Origin: UBA1479 sp040218445
GTDB taxonomy: Bacteria; Pseudomonadota; Alphaproteobacteria; Rhodospirillales; Casp-alpha2
NCBI GenBank assembly: GCA_040218445.1
Contig: JAVJRK010000010.1
Coordinates: forward strand, 806,001 to 870,000
Reading direction: 5' to 3'
Length of the DNA: 64,000 nucleotides
This document shows, piece after piece, positions 34,499 through 43,725 of this stretch; the first letter of the stretch is position 1; each line of letters starts with the position of its first letter. A program made the position numbers and the translations under genes. A model generated the notes under the pieces. It did no database searches. It saw nothing but the letters and a program-made list of their open reading frames with translations, and was not told the origin of the DNA.

Positions 34499-36109
34499 AT
34501 GGCGTTAACCCCCCGCCTTGACCAACGCCAGAGCCAGTCTCTGGTCATGACGCCGCAATTGCAGCAGGCGATCAAGCTGCTGCAGCTGTCCAATCTTGAA
34601 CTGGCCGAGTTCGTTGAACAGGAACTCGAACAGAACCCCATGCTGGAACGCGATGACAGCGAAAGCCGCACCGCCGACAGCGATGCGGACGACGGCGGCG
34701 CAGGCGATGGCGGCGAGGCCGCGGACATCACCGCCGACGGAGGTCAGGGTGACGCGGGGCAAGATGGCATCGGCCCGGATGATGGGGGCCCAGACGATGG
34801 AGGCCTGGACGACGGTATGTCCATGGACTTCGGTGACGACGGTGATGGCGGCCCGGCCGACGGCGACATGGATATCGCCCTCGATGATCTTTATACCCAG
34901 GACGGTCAGGCCGACGCGGTTCAGGCGGCACCCGACGCCGGGTTCGAACGTACCCTGCCGACATCCGTTTCGGGCGGCTATGACGAAGATCTGCCCGGGT
35001 TCGATCAGACCCTGTCATCGGAGGTCACGCTGCGCGACCATCTGATGGAACAGTTGGGCATGGACCTGGAGGATCAGGTTGATCGGTTGATCGGCTCCTA
35101 CCTGATCGACAGCCTGGACGAGACCGGTTATCTGACCGTCGAACTGGACACCGTGGCCGACGCCCTGGATTGCGAGCCGGCCCGGGTCGAAGCGGTGCTC
35201 AAGCATCTGCAGCAATTCGATCCGCCGGGGATTTTCGCGCGCGATCTCAAGGAATGCCTTGCCCTGCAACTGGCCGACCGCGACCGCCTTGATCCGGCCA
35301 TGGCGGCCTTCATCGAGAACCTGGATCTCGTCGCCAAGCGCGATTTCAAGGCCTTGGCCAAGGTTTGCGGCGTCGATGCGGAAGACATCGCCGACATGGC
35401 GGCGGAACTTAAATCCCTCAACCCCAAACCGGCCCTGGCGTTCGACGGCGACGTCGCCCAGCCGGTGATCCCCGATGTGCTGATGCGGGCCCGGCCGTCG
35501 GGCGGCTGGCACATCGAGCTCAATTCCGACACCCTGCCGCGCGTTCTGGTCAACAATCAGTACTATGCGGAAATCAGCTCGGCCAAGACGGCGTCCAAGA
35601 CCGACCGGCAGTACGTTACCGAGCAGTATCAGTCCGCCAACTGGCTGGTGAAATCCCTGCATCAGCGGGCGACGACGATCCTTAAGGTGGCCAAGGAAAT
35701 CGTCCGCCAGCAGGACGCCTTTTTCCTGAAAGGAGTGCAGCACCTGAAGCCGCTGGTGCTGCGCGATATCGCCGACGTCATCGACATGCATGAAAGCACG
35801 GTCAGCCGCGTGACCGCGAACAAGTACATGGCGTCGCCGCGCGGCATCTTCGAGCTCAAGTATTTCTTCACCTCGTCCATTTCGCGGTCCGACGGCGGCG
35901 AGGCCTTTTCCGCCGAGGCGGTCAAGGCCCGCATTCGCGGACTGATCGATGCGGAACCCCCGGCCAAGATTCTGTCCGATGACAAAATCGTCGAGATGTT
36001 GCGTGCCGACGATGTCGACATCGCCCGCCGGACGGTCGCGAAGTATCGTGAAGCCATGGGAATTCCATCATCGGTACAGCGCCGGCGGCAAAAAAGTGCG
36101 GGGTCATAG
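34499..36109 (+). CDS. rpoN: RNA polymerase sigma-54 factor RpoN
   Basis: 536 residues. Region I is glutamine/leucine-rich ('LDQRQSQSLVMTPQLQQAIK', 'LEQNPMLE'), region II (about 55-160) is an unusually long acidic, glycine-rich linker with many D and G residues, and region III has the core-binding and HTH parts ('VIDMHESTVSRVTANKYM') and the RpoN box 'ARRTVAKYREAMGIPSS'. It directs transcription from -24/-12 promoters with enhancer-binding proteins. It lies 54 bp after lptB, in the standard alphaproteobacterial order. Confidence 0.96.
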   Translation: MALTPRLDQRQSQSLVMTPQLQQAIKLLQLSNLELAEFVEQELEQNPMLERDDSESRTADSDADDGGAGDGGEAADITADGGQGDAGQDGIGPDDGGPDDGGLDDGMSMDFGDDGDGGPADGDMDIALDDLYTQDGQADAVQAAPDAGFERTLPTSVSGGYDEDLPGFDQTLSSEVTLRDHLMEQLGMDLEDQVDRLIGSYLIDSLDETGYLTVELDTVADALDCEPARVEAVLKHLQQFDPPGIFARDLKECLALQLADRDRLDPAMAAFIENLDLVAKRDFKALAKVCGVDAEDIADMAAELKSLNPKPALAFDGDVAQPVIPDVLMRARPSGGWHIELNSDTLPRVLVNNQYYAEISSAKTASKTDRQYVTEQYQSANWLVKSLHQRATTILKVAKEIVRQQDAFFLKGVQHLKPLVLRDIADVIDMHESTVSRVTANKYMASPRGIFELKYFFTSSISRSDGGEAFSAEAVKARIRGLIDAEPPAKILSDDKIVEMLRADDVDIARRTVAKYREAMGIPSSVQRRRQKSAGS

Positions 36110-36196
36110 GGTGCTGGGAGCGGGGTTTGAAAACAGGGCCCGGGGACAAAGGTTAACACGGTCAAGGGCTTCCGGTCCCCTGGGCTAATGGGGTGG

Positions 36197-36225
36197 TTGA
36201 CACGGGGCGGTCTCGGAACTACCTT
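36197..36225 (+). promoter_or_regulatory. Candidate sigma-70 promoter for hpf
   Basis: TTGACA at 36197-36202, then 17 bp, then TACCTT at 36220-36225. It lies in the 311-bp gap between rpoN and hpf, which otherwise holds no gene. The -10 is a weak match. Confidence 0.4.
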
Positions 36226-36328
36226 CCGGGCCTTCGCTGAGATGGGTCGGCGGCCGTTCAGTCCGGTTCCCGCCCAATGTCCTCCGGCCACGAAGGTGGC
36301 CTTGTGCGAGCCCAGGGAAGGGCCCGGT

Positions 36329-36344
36329 TGGCAATTGGCCTGCA
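36329..36344 (+). promoter_or_regulatory. Candidate sigma-54 (-24/-12) promoter for hpf-ptsN
   Basis: TGGCAATTGGCCTGCA has GG at the -24 position and GC at -12 with exactly ten bases between, matching TGGCAC-N5-TTGCA at most positions. Transcription would start near 36356, about 65 bases before hpf. It lies just downstream of rpoN itself, so a sigma-54 feedback onto hpf-ptsN is conceivable. Confidence 0.4.
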
Positions 36345-36420
36345 GATATGGGCACCCTGGCCGGACCGCACCGACTATGCGGCTTGGATATTTGAAAGAA
36401 GAAACGGCTAAGACCGGGAC

Positions 36421-37002
36421 ATGAATATCACCGTTAAGGGAAAGAACCTGGACGTGGGGGACGCATTGCGGACCCATGCGGAAGCGCAGCTCGCGGACAC
36501 GGTTACCAAATATTTCGACCGCGCCCTGGAAGCAGGTGTCGTGCTGTCGAAGGTCGGCCATCAGTTCCACGCGGAAATCTCCGTCCATCCGATGGCCGGG
36601 GTGCTGGTTCATGGCCGCGGCGCCAACGACGATGCCTATGTCGCCTTCGATCAGGCGTCGGAGCGCATCGCCAAGCAGCTTCGCCGCTATCACCGGCGCC
36701 TGACCAGTCATCACGAGAACATGGCGGCTCAGGAATCTTTCCGCGCGCAGCATTTCGTGGTTCAGGCGGAGCCGGACCACGAGGAACTGCCCGAAGAAGG
36801 GCAGCCGACGATTATTGCCGAACTGGCGACGGATATTCCGACCCTGACGGTCGGTGCGGCCGTCATGCGTATGGATTTGGCCGATGCACGGGTACAGATG
36901 TTCCGTGACAGCCGTTCCGGGCGTCTGAACGTTGTTTATCGTCGCGACGACGGCAACATCGGCTGGATTGACCCCGTTGACGGCAAGGCCGCCGACGCCT
37001 GA
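36421..37002 (+). CDS. hpf: Long-form ribosome hibernation promoting factor HPF
   Basis: 193 residues. The N-terminal sigma-54-modulation/S30AE domain starts 'MNITVKGKNLDVGDALRTHA' and covers about 100 residues. A linker leads to the C-terminal dimerisation domain ('MRMDLADARVQMFRDSRSG', 'LNVVYRRDDGNIGWIDP'). The long form makes 100S ribosome dimers in stationary phase. It sits between rpoN and ptsN, the conserved order. Confidence 0.94.
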   Translation: MNITVKGKNLDVGDALRTHAEAQLADTVTKYFDRALEAGVVLSKVGHQFHAEISVHPMAGVLVHGRGANDDAYVAFDQASERIAKQLRRYHRRLTSHHENMAAQESFRAQHFVVQAEPDHEELPEEGQPTIIAELATDIPTLTVGAAVMRMDLADARVQMFRDSRSGRLNVVYRRDDGNIGWIDPVDGKAADA

Positions 37003-37057
37003 TTGGGCGGCGTGGCGCGCCTGAGCGCGCCCGGGACGAAGGACTTAAGGACTGGTT

Positions 37058-37522
37058 ATGGAAATCCGAGACCTCCTCTCCTCCGACAGTGTGATCGCCA
37101 ACTTGCGGGTGACCAGCAAGAAACAGGCCTTGCAGGAACTGGCAAGCGCGGTTTCGCGCCTGACGGATCTGGACGAACGCGCCGTATTCGACGTTCTGAT
37201 GGAACGGGAAAAGCTGGGCACCACCGGGGTCGGCAACGGCATCGCCATTCCGCACGGCAAACTGCCCGGGCTGGAAAAGCTCTACGGCATGTTCGTGCGC
37301 ATGGAAAAGCCCATCGACTTCCAGGCCATTGATGAGCAGCCGGTCGACCTGATCTTTTTGCTGCTGGCGCCGGAATCAGCCGGGGCGGACCACTTGAAGG
37401 CCCTGGCCCGCGTGTCGCGTCTGCTGCGCGATCGATCGACCTGCGACAAGCTGCGCGGCACGGACGATGCCGAAGCGCTTTACGCCATTCTCAGCGAATC
37501 GGCCGACGTTCAGGCGGCTTAA
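37058..37522 (+). CDS. ptsN: PTS IIA-like nitrogen regulatory protein PtsN (EIIA-Ntr)
   Basis: 154 residues. The phospho-acceptor is H66 in 'GVGNGIAIPHGKLPGL'. 'VDLIFLLLAPE' and 'HLKALARVSRLLRD' complete the fold. Phosphorylated by the PtsP-NPr chain, it links nitrogen status to potassium transport and other targets. It follows hpf by 55 bases and ends the cluster before a GC hairpin. Confidence 0.95.
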   Translation: MEIRDLLSSDSVIANLRVTSKKQALQELASAVSRLTDLDERAVFDVLMEREKLGTTGVGNGIAIPHGKLPGLEKLYGMFVRMEKPIDFQAIDEQPVDLIFLLLAPESAGADHLKALARVSRLLRDRSTCDKLRGTDDAEALYAILSESADVQAA

Positions 37523-37568
37523 AAGCGGCTGAACAGCGCCGGAACTCCGACATTCAGACAGGCGGAAG

Positions 37569-37588
37569 CGGGGCCGGATACGGCCCCG
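37569..37588 (+). terminator. Terminator hairpin after ptsN
   Basis: CGGGGCCG (37569-37576), GATA loop, CGGCCCCG (37581-37588), followed by TTCGCGTTTCTGT. A strong eight-base stem with a moderately T-rich tail, 47 bases after ptsN. Confidence 0.6.
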
Positions 37589-37615
37589 TTCGCGTTTCTG
37601 TACATGAAAATGTGC

Positions 37616-37852
37616 TTAGTGCAGCGGGGCGATTGCAAAGTCGTTCTTGAACGCCGTTGCTTCGGCAAGCTCAAAGCTGTCAGCCCAACCCAGTTCCTCG
37701 CCGGACGCAGAATACACGCCGTAGGACATGGCGCCTTCGGCCTTGACCGGCTTCACGAATACGATCTTGTCAGCGCCCAGTGCCAGGAAATCCTGTCCCG
37801 ACATGCGCCGCATGGCCATGGCCTTGTAATTGCCAGGTGTTCTTTCCGTCAT
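37616..37852 (-). CDS. DUF1150 family protein, copy 1
   Basis: 78 residues. 'GQDFLALGADKIVFVKPV' and 'YGVYSASGEELGWADSFELA' are the DUF1150 pattern. Function is unknown; the family is mostly alphaproteobacterial and often lies next to small heat shock protein genes, as here. A paralogue lies 180 bp away on the same strand. GGGAGAAT lies upstream of the ATG. Confidence 0.85.
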   Translation of the reverse strand: MTERTPGNYKAMAMRRMSGQDFLALGADKIVFVKPVKAEGAMSYGVYSASGEELGWADSFELAEATAFKNDFAIAPLH

Positions 37853-38033
37853 CAGTCATTCTCCCGACGGGCGGTTCCCAATTTCCCCGGTGTTCTGCGG
37901 GGCCCGTGATGGGCCTTTCTTGAGCCCTTTCTAGGACCGGAGGGAAGCCGCATGCAGGGGCTATTGTCGGGAAAAACGGTTAACCGATCCTTTAATCCCG
38001 CGAACAAAATGACAAAATGGCGGCGCCCGCCTG

Positions 38034-38270
38034 TCAGTGAACCGAATAGGGCTCCATGTCGTGCTGGCGTACGGTGATCTGTGCCACGGCCAGGGTGTCG
38101 GCATAGCCCAAAGGCTGGCCCAGGGCCGAAAAGATGCCATAGGCGGGCTTGCCTTCAATCTCGATCGATTTGACGAAGGCGGTGGTTTCCGCTCCAAGGG
38201 CCAGAAAATCCTCGGCCGTCAGATGGCTGGGGTCCGGCCGGAATCGGATGTCGGAAGGATTGGCGTTCAT
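38034..38270 (-). CDS. DUF1150 family protein, copy 2
   Basis: 78 residues from ATG 38270, which is preceded by AAGGAG nine bases upstream. 'AEDFLALGAETTAFVKSI' and 'AYGIFSALGQPLGYADTLAVA' match the first copy closely in pattern. It lies directly downstream of hsp20 on the same strand, so co-transcription from the heat shock promoter is plausible. Confidence 0.85.
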   Translation of the reverse strand: MNANPSDIRFRPDPSHLTAEDFLALGAETTAFVKSIEIEGKPAYGIFSALGQPLGYADTLAVAQITVRQHDMEPYSVH

Positions 38271-38396
38271 CGCTTGAAACTCCTTTATCCGCCGGGCGCC
38301 CCGTTTTCCGGGCACGCTGGCATGGGATTTCGTGATGCGCCGCCTGGTTTGGCGCCGGCCTCCGGGCGGCGGGGGCGGATGCCGGGAAATTAGGCG

Positions 38397-38855
38397 TCAG
38401 TCGTCGGGGGCCACGTCGATCGTCTTGCCGGCCTTCTTGGCAGCACCCTTTTCAATGGCGATGGTCTTGACCTCGGGTTCGGGCACATGGCGTTCCAGAT
38501 CGATGTGCAGCAGGCCGTTGTCCTGATGGGCGCGGATGATCTCGATGCCTTCAGCCAGGACGAAACTGCGCTGAAATTGGCGGGCGGCGATGCCGCGATG
38601 CAGGAAAATGCGTTCCGCCCCGTCATCCTGCTGTTTGCCGCGGATGACAAGTTGATTTTCTTCGACGGTCACCGACAAGTCGTCGTCTGTGAACCCGGCC
38701 ACGGCCAAGGTGATGCGCAGTTGGTTTTCGCCGATCTGCTCGATGTTATAGGGCGGATAGCCTTCGCCCGAGACCTTGGCGGCCTGGTCGAGCATGCGTT
38801 CGAAATGTTCAAAACCCAAGAGCAGGGGGCTGTTGAAGGCGCCGAGCCGTGACAT
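38397..38855 (-). CDS. Small heat shock protein, Hsp20/IbpA type
   Basis: 152 residues. An alpha-crystallin domain is clear: 'YPPYNIEQIGENQLRITLAV', 'VTVEENQLVIRGKQQDD', 'FLHRGIAARQFQRSF' and 'GLLHIDLERHVP'. It is an ATP-independent holdase for denatured proteins. The C-terminal I-x-I anchor is represented by 'KTIAIEKG'. ATG 38855 has AGAGGAGAAC upstream and fits the domain. Two DUF1150 genes follow. Confidence 0.93.
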   Translation of the reverse strand: MSRLGAFNSPLLLGFEHFERMLDQAAKVSGEGYPPYNIEQIGENQLRITLAVAGFTDDDLSVTVEENQLVIRGKQQDDGAERIFLHRGIAARQFQRSFVLAEGIEIIRAHQDNGLLHIDLERHVPEPEVKTIAIEKGAAKKAGKTIDVAPDD

Positions 38856-38991
38856 GGGCGTTCTCCTCTGTAAATCTATGAGCGAAAACGGCCGAAAGGC
38901 CCGCTTTTGCGCAGCACCTTTCGTCACCTCTTAATTTGGCAGGAAAAGCCCTTCTGTCAATGGCCGGAGAACGTTTCGCCGGGCGTAAGAG

Positions 38992-39951
38992 TCAGCCGAC
39001 GAAGCGGCCCAGGCGCACCGCCGTGGCCCCCCGGTTGAGGCGCCGTGACGGCATGATCAGAACACAGTCGTCATGGGGCGTCGTGACCGGTGTATCACCG
39101 TCATGGCCCAGCACCGTGCCGGCCTGGGGGATGACTTCCAGGCCACGGTAATCTTCGGCGAAACGGAAGTGGTCGGTTTCGATGGTCACGGGCTGGGTGA
39201 TTTCCACAATTTTCTGTTTAGGCGGCGGCGGGCCCAGGTGGGGGCCGGCGAAATCCATATCGACCGCCCCGGTGTACAGAAGGAAACGCAGCGCCGTTTC
39301 CTTGGCCAGGGTTTCGGATGAAGGCTCCCAATGCTGGCCGCATTCGACCAGCAAGGCATCCTTGGGGCTTGCCGGATCGCGGAACGCGGCATAATCACGC
39401 ATGCGCCGGCCGGCGGCATGGCCTTCGTCCATCACGACCAGTTCGGGCACGCCCACGCCTTCGGCCAGTTTGCGGCCTTTGTCCAAGGGGCCGGCCAGCA
39501 TCAAGGCCCCGGTGGCGTGCTGCATGGAATGAATGTCGAGCAGCCGGTCGACCGTGTCGATGAACGGGCGGACTTCGCGCGCGCGGCGCAGTTCCGTGCT
39601 GTTGCGCGGGCCGTCCAGGGTCTCGGCGTTCCACAGCCGGTTGAAGTCTTCATCGACAAAGCGCGACATCAAGGGGTCGGCTGGATCGAACCGCTGATAG
39701 GCGGCAACGTTCATGAATCCCAAAGACAGGCGGCCTTGCCTGGGCCGCACGTTCAGCTTCATCAGCCAATCAAGGGCAATGGCGCCGCAAACCTCGTTGC
39801 CGTGGACCACGGCTGTGATCATCACGTGGGGGCCTGGCTCGGCACCTTCGAAGGTGGTGATGTAATCGATCCCCGTATTGCCCTTTGCATAGGGGCTGAT
39901 GTCAGGGGCGGTCAGCTGGACGGGGTATTCATTGTCGGCGGGCGGGGTCAT
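38992..39951 (-). CDS. Succinylglutamate desuccinylase/aspartoacylase family zinc hydrolase
   Basis: 319 residues. 'ITAVVHGNEVCGAIALDWL' supplies the first zinc ligands (H and E), 'LDIHSMQHAT' the later histidine, and 'LLVECGQHWEP' the catalytic glutamate region. This places it in the M14-like AstE/AspA family, which deacylates N-acyl amino acids. A C-terminal beta domain is present. It lies divergently to a peptide-type ABC transporter, so its substrate may be an imported acyl amino acid or peptide derivative. Confidence 0.87.
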   Translation of the reverse strand: MTPPADNEYPVQLTAPDISPYAKGNTGIDYITTFEGAEPGPHVMITAVVHGNEVCGAIALDWLMKLNVRPRQGRLSLGFMNVAAYQRFDPADPLMSRFVDEDFNRLWNAETLDGPRNSTELRRAREVRPFIDTVDRLLDIHSMQHATGALMLAGPLDKGRKLAEGVGVPELVVMDEGHAAGRRMRDYAAFRDPASPKDALLVECGQHWEPSSETLAKETALRFLLYTGAVDMDFAGPHLGPPPPKQKIVEITQPVTIETDHFRFAEDYRGLEVIPQAGTVLGHDGDTPVTTPHDDCVLIMPSRRLNRGATAVRLGRFVG

Positions 39952-40148
39952 GGCGGTCCTTGGGCGGCGGGTGGGTGTGACGCGGTATGCGGGCTTTGCA
40001 TAAGGGTGCGGATATCGAACGATCAAAGCCCGCCAAGGTCAAGTGTGAAGGCATGCATTAGCTCTTGCTTGTCGGCGGCCTGAGATTGATGCAACATGAT
40101 TTTTCCAACCGGGCACCTGACCCGGACTCAGCAGGGAGTTTTAGCGAA

Positions 40149-41744
40149 ATGCATGTCCGTAAATCGATGATCGCGGCAGCCGCCTTTGCGTGCCTGACCG
40201 TGAGCCTCGGCACCGGTGCCCAGGCCCAAACCATCACGATCGGCCTTGGTACCGAGCCGACCTCGATCGATCCGCACTATCACAACCTGGGCCCCAACAA
40301 CCAAATCGCCCAGCACATCTTTTCCCGCCTGATGGAGCAGGATCACAAACAACGCCTGCTTCCCGGTCTGGCGACGGAATGGAAGCCGATCAACGATACG
40401 ACCTGGGAACTGAAGCTGCGCAAAGGCGTGAAGTTCCACGACGGATCCGAATTCAACGTTGACGACGTGATCTTTTCCATGGAGCGCGCGGCCGCCCATC
40501 CCAACGCCAAATCCAGCTTCAAGGTCTTCTCGCACGGCGGCGGCAAGGAATACATCCGCGTCGACGACCACACGCTGCACGTCAAGACGCCCGAGCCCTA
40601 TCCCCTGATGGCGGTCGATCTGTCGAACGTGCATATCGTGTCCGACAAGGCCAAGGGCCATTGGGAAGGCGATTTCAACAACGGCAGCCAGGCCGCCGGC
40701 ACCGGTCCGTTCAAGTTCGTCAAATGGATCAAGGGTGAAATCCTGGAATTCGAACGCAACGACGACTATTGGGGCAAGAAGCCGCACTGGAAATCGGTTC
40801 AGATCAAGCCGATCAAATCAGCCCCCTCGCGCTTGGCGGCGTTGCTGGCCGGGGACGTCGATTTCATCGACCAGGTGCCGACGGTCGATGTGGCGGGCCT
40901 GAAGAAGAACGATAAGATTTCCCTCAGCCAGGGAATTTCCAACCGGGTCATCTATCTGCATCTGGATCAGTATCGCGACGTCACGCCCTTCGCCAAGGGC
41001 ACGGACGGCGGCGAGATCAAGAACCCGTTCAAGGACGTGCGCGTGCGTCGCGCCATTTCCAAGGCCATTCACCGCGACCTGATCATTGAACGGGTGATGG
41101 AAGGCATCGCCGTCAAGGCCGGCCAGCTTTTGCCGGACGGGTTCTTCGGTGTGTCGGACAAGCTTAAACCTGAAGAATATGATCCCCAGGGCGCCAAGGC
41201 GCTGTTGGCCGAAGCCGGCTATCCCAAGGGGTTCATGGCCACGCTGCACGGTCCCAACGACCGTTACATCAACGACGCCAAGATCGTCGAGGCCGTGGCC
41301 CAGATGCTGTCGCGCATCGGCATCCGGACGACGCCGGATACCATGCCCAAGAGCGTCTATTTCAAGCGCGGCAAGAACGGCGGGCCGGCCAAGCCGCCCG
41401 AATTCTCGTTCATGCTGGTCGGCTGGGGCTCGGGCACGGGTGAGGCTTCGTCGCCGCTGCGCTCGTTGCTGGCGACCTATTCCAAGGAAAAGGGCTGGGG
41501 CTCGTCCAACCGAGGCCTGCATTCCAATCCCAAGATGGATGCGGTTCTGGAACAGGCCTTGGCCACGGTCGACGATACCAAGCGGGCGGCCTTGCTGGCC
41601 GAGGCGACGGAAATCGCCCTGGCCGAGGACGTGGGTCTGATCCCGCTGCATTATCAGGTCAACACCTGGGCCGCGAAGAAGGGGCTCAAGTATCTGGCGC
41701 GCACCGACGAGCGCACGGTCGCCTACGACATCCTGCCTGAATAA
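40149..41744 (+). CDS. ABC transporter substrate-binding protein, dipeptide/oligopeptide family
   Basis: 531 residues with a signal peptide ('AAAAFACLTVSLGTGAQAQ', cleavage after AQA). 'LGTEPTSIDPHYHNLGPNNQ' opens the mature protein, and 'WELKLRKGVKFHDGSEFNVD' is the SBP family 5 signature. It delivers a solute to the permease pair encoded downstream. Family members bind peptides, opines, glutathione or nickel, so the ligand is open. GCAGGGAG precedes the start region. Confidence 0.92.
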   Translation: MHVRKSMIAAAAFACLTVSLGTGAQAQTITIGLGTEPTSIDPHYHNLGPNNQIAQHIFSRLMEQDHKQRLLPGLATEWKPINDTTWELKLRKGVKFHDGSEFNVDDVIFSMERAAAHPNAKSSFKVFSHGGGKEYIRVDDHTLHVKTPEPYPLMAVDLSNVHIVSDKAKGHWEGDFNNGSQAAGTGPFKFVKWIKGEILEFERNDDYWGKKPHWKSVQIKPIKSAPSRLAALLAGDVDFIDQVPTVDVAGLKKNDKISLSQGISNRVIYLHLDQYRDVTPFAKGTDGGEIKNPFKDVRVRRAISKAIHRDLIIERVMEGIAVKAGQLLPDGFFGVSDKLKPEEYDPQGAKALLAEAGYPKGFMATLHGPNDRYINDAKIVEAVAQMLSRIGIRTTPDTMPKSVYFKRGKNGGPAKPPEFSFMLVGWGSGTGEASSPLRSLLATYSKEKGWGSSNRGLHSNPKMDAVLEQALATVDDTKRAALLAEATEIALAEDVGLIPLHYQVNTWAAKKGLKYLARTDERTVAYDILPE

Positions 41745-41811
41745 GGGCAGCACCGGAATATAAGGGGCGGCGGGTGTTCGCCTGCCGCCCTATCCGGTCG
41801 GAATCCGATCC

Positions 41812-42789
41812 ATGACCGTATTCATCATCCGCCGGTTCATGCAAAGCGTCATCGTCGTTCTGGTGATGTCGTTCATCGTGTTCGCGGGCGTCAATATCGT
41901 GGGCGACCCGGTCGAGATGATGGTCTCGGACGAGGCCGATCAGGCCGAACGCGAGAAGGTCATCAAATCCATGGGCCTGGACAAGCCCTGGTACGTGCAA
42001 TATGGCCGCTTCATCGCGGGCGCCGTGGAAGGGAACCTGGGCAAGTCCTTCGTTTATGGCGAGCCGGCCCTTCAGATTATCGTTCACCGCATTCCGGCGA
42101 CCTTCGAACTGGCCCTGGCGGCGCTGTTCCTTGCCGTCGCGATCGGCATTCCTTTTGGTGTTTATGCGGGGCTTAAACCGGACACGGCGGCATCGAAGAC
42201 GATCATGGCGGGCTCGATCCTGGGGTTCTCCCTGCCGACCTTCTGGGTCGGGCTGATGTTCATCATGATCTTCGCGGTCATCCTGGGCTGGCTGCCGTCG
42301 ACCGGGCGCGGCGACACGGTGCCGCTGATGGGCATCGACGTCAGCTTCCTGACCATGGACGGTCTGGCCCATTTGTTCCTGCCGGCGCTGAACCTGGCGC
42401 TGTTCAAGATTTCCATGGTGATCCGGCTGGCCCGCGCGGGCACGCGCGAGGTCGTGCACCAGGACTACATCAAATTCGCCCGGGCCAAGGGGCTGACCAA
42501 CCGGCGGGTCGTGCTGGTGCATTTGATGAAGAACATCATGATCCCGGTGGTCACGGTTCTGGGTCTGGAATTCGGCGGTCTGATCGCCTTTTCCGTGGTT
42601 ACGGAATCGGTCTTCGCCTGGCCCGGCATGGGCAAACTGATCATCGACAGCATTCAGTCTTTGGACCGCCCGGTGATCGTCGCCTATCTGATGATCATCG
42701 TGCTGATCTTCGTGGTCATCAATCTGGTGGTTGATGTCATGTATTCCATTCTCGACCCTCGGGTCCGTTTGTCGGACGTGAAATCATGA
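41812..42789 (+). CDS. ABC transporter permease, DppB type
   Basis: 325 residues with about six membrane segments. The N-terminal 'IRRFMQSVIVVLVMSFIVF' and the EAA loop 'HQDYIKFARAKGLTNRRVVL' are typical of the DppB/OppB permease. 'GLEFGGLIAFSVVTESVFAW' is the conserved C-terminal part. It pairs with the next permease, whose start overlaps its stop by four bases. Confidence 0.93.
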   Translation: MTVFIIRRFMQSVIVVLVMSFIVFAGVNIVGDPVEMMVSDEADQAEREKVIKSMGLDKPWYVQYGRFIAGAVEGNLGKSFVYGEPALQIIVHRIPATFELALAALFLAVAIGIPFGVYAGLKPDTAASKTIMAGSILGFSLPTFWVGLMFIMIFAVILGWLPSTGRGDTVPLMGIDVSFLTMDGLAHLFLPALNLALFKISMVIRLARAGTREVVHQDYIKFARAKGLTNRRVVLVHLMKNIMIPVVTVLGLEFGGLIAFSVVTESVFAWPGMGKLIIDSIQSLDRPVIVAYLMIIVLIFVVINLVVDVMYSILDPRVRLSDVKS

Positions 42790-43715
42790 GCGGCGAAGCG
42801 ACCTCCTTGAACCCCGTCGCCGATGACGGCGACGCACCCGCGGTTGAAACGCCGTTCCGCCGGTTCTGCCGCGATTACGCCGACAGCCACATCGCCACGG
42901 GGGCGTTCTTTCTGCTGGTGGCGATCGTTCTGGTGGCGTTGTTCGCCCCCTGGATCGCACCGACCGATCCCTATGACCTGGCCCGGGTCAGCATACTGGA
43001 TGCCAAGATGGCGCCGGGGGCGGAATCCCTGGACGGCCTGACCTTCTGGCTGGGCACGGACGGGGCAGGGCGCGATCTGGTTTCGGCCATCATCTACGGG
43101 CTGCGCATCTCGCTTGGCGTGGGCGTCATGTCCGGTGTGGTCGCGCTGTGCATCGGGGCGACGGTCGGGCTGACGGCGGCTTATTTCGGCGGCCGGGTGG
43201 ATGCCTTCATCATGCGCATCGTCGATATCCAATTGTCGTTCCCGGCGATTTTGATCGCACTGATCTTGCTCGCCATCCTGGGCAAGGGCGTGGACAAGAT
43301 CATCATCGCCCTGGTGATCGCGCAATGGGCCTATTACGCGCGCACGGTGCGGGGATCGGCCTTGGTGGAACGCAACAAGGAATATATCGAAGCCGCACAA
43401 TGCCTGGCGCTTGGCCATAACCGCATCGTGTTCCGGCATCTGTTTCCAAATTGCCTGCCGCCTCTGATCGTGGTCGGCACGATCCAGACGGCGCATGCCA
43501 TTTCCCTGGAAGCGACGCTCAGCTTCTTGGGCGTCGGATTGCCGATCTCCGAGCCGTCGCTGGGTCTGCTGATTTCCAACGGCTTCGACTTCATGTTGTC
43601 GGGTTATTACTGGATCAGCTTTTTCCCCGGCGTCGCGCTTTTGGTCACCATCGTCGTCATCAATCTGGTCGGCGACCAATTGCGCGACGTGCTCAACCCG
43701 CGCCTGCAGAAATAG
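42786..43715 (+). CDS. ABC transporter permease, DppC type
   Basis: 309 residues. A polar N-terminus leads into the first membrane helix ('GAFFLLVAIVLVALFAPWIA'). 'FWLGTDGAGRDLVSAIIYGL' is the DppC hallmark, and the EAA loop is 'KEYIEAAQCLALGHNRIVF'. It forms a heterodimer with the DppB-type permease. Confidence 0.93.
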   Translation: MSGEATSLNPVADDGDAPAVETPFRRFCRDYADSHIATGAFFLLVAIVLVALFAPWIAPTDPYDLARVSILDAKMAPGAESLDGLTFWLGTDGAGRDLVSAIIYGLRISLGVGVMSGVVALCIGATVGLTAAYFGGRVDAFIMRIVDIQLSFPAILIALILLAILGKGVDKIIIALVIAQWAYYARTVRGSALVERNKEYIEAAQCLALGHNRIVFRHLFPNCLPPLIVVGTIQTAHAISLEATLSFLGVGLPISEPSLGLLISNGFDFMLSGYYWISFFPGVALLVTIVVINLVGDQLRDVLNPRLQK

Positions 43716-43725
43716 GGGGCAGGCG

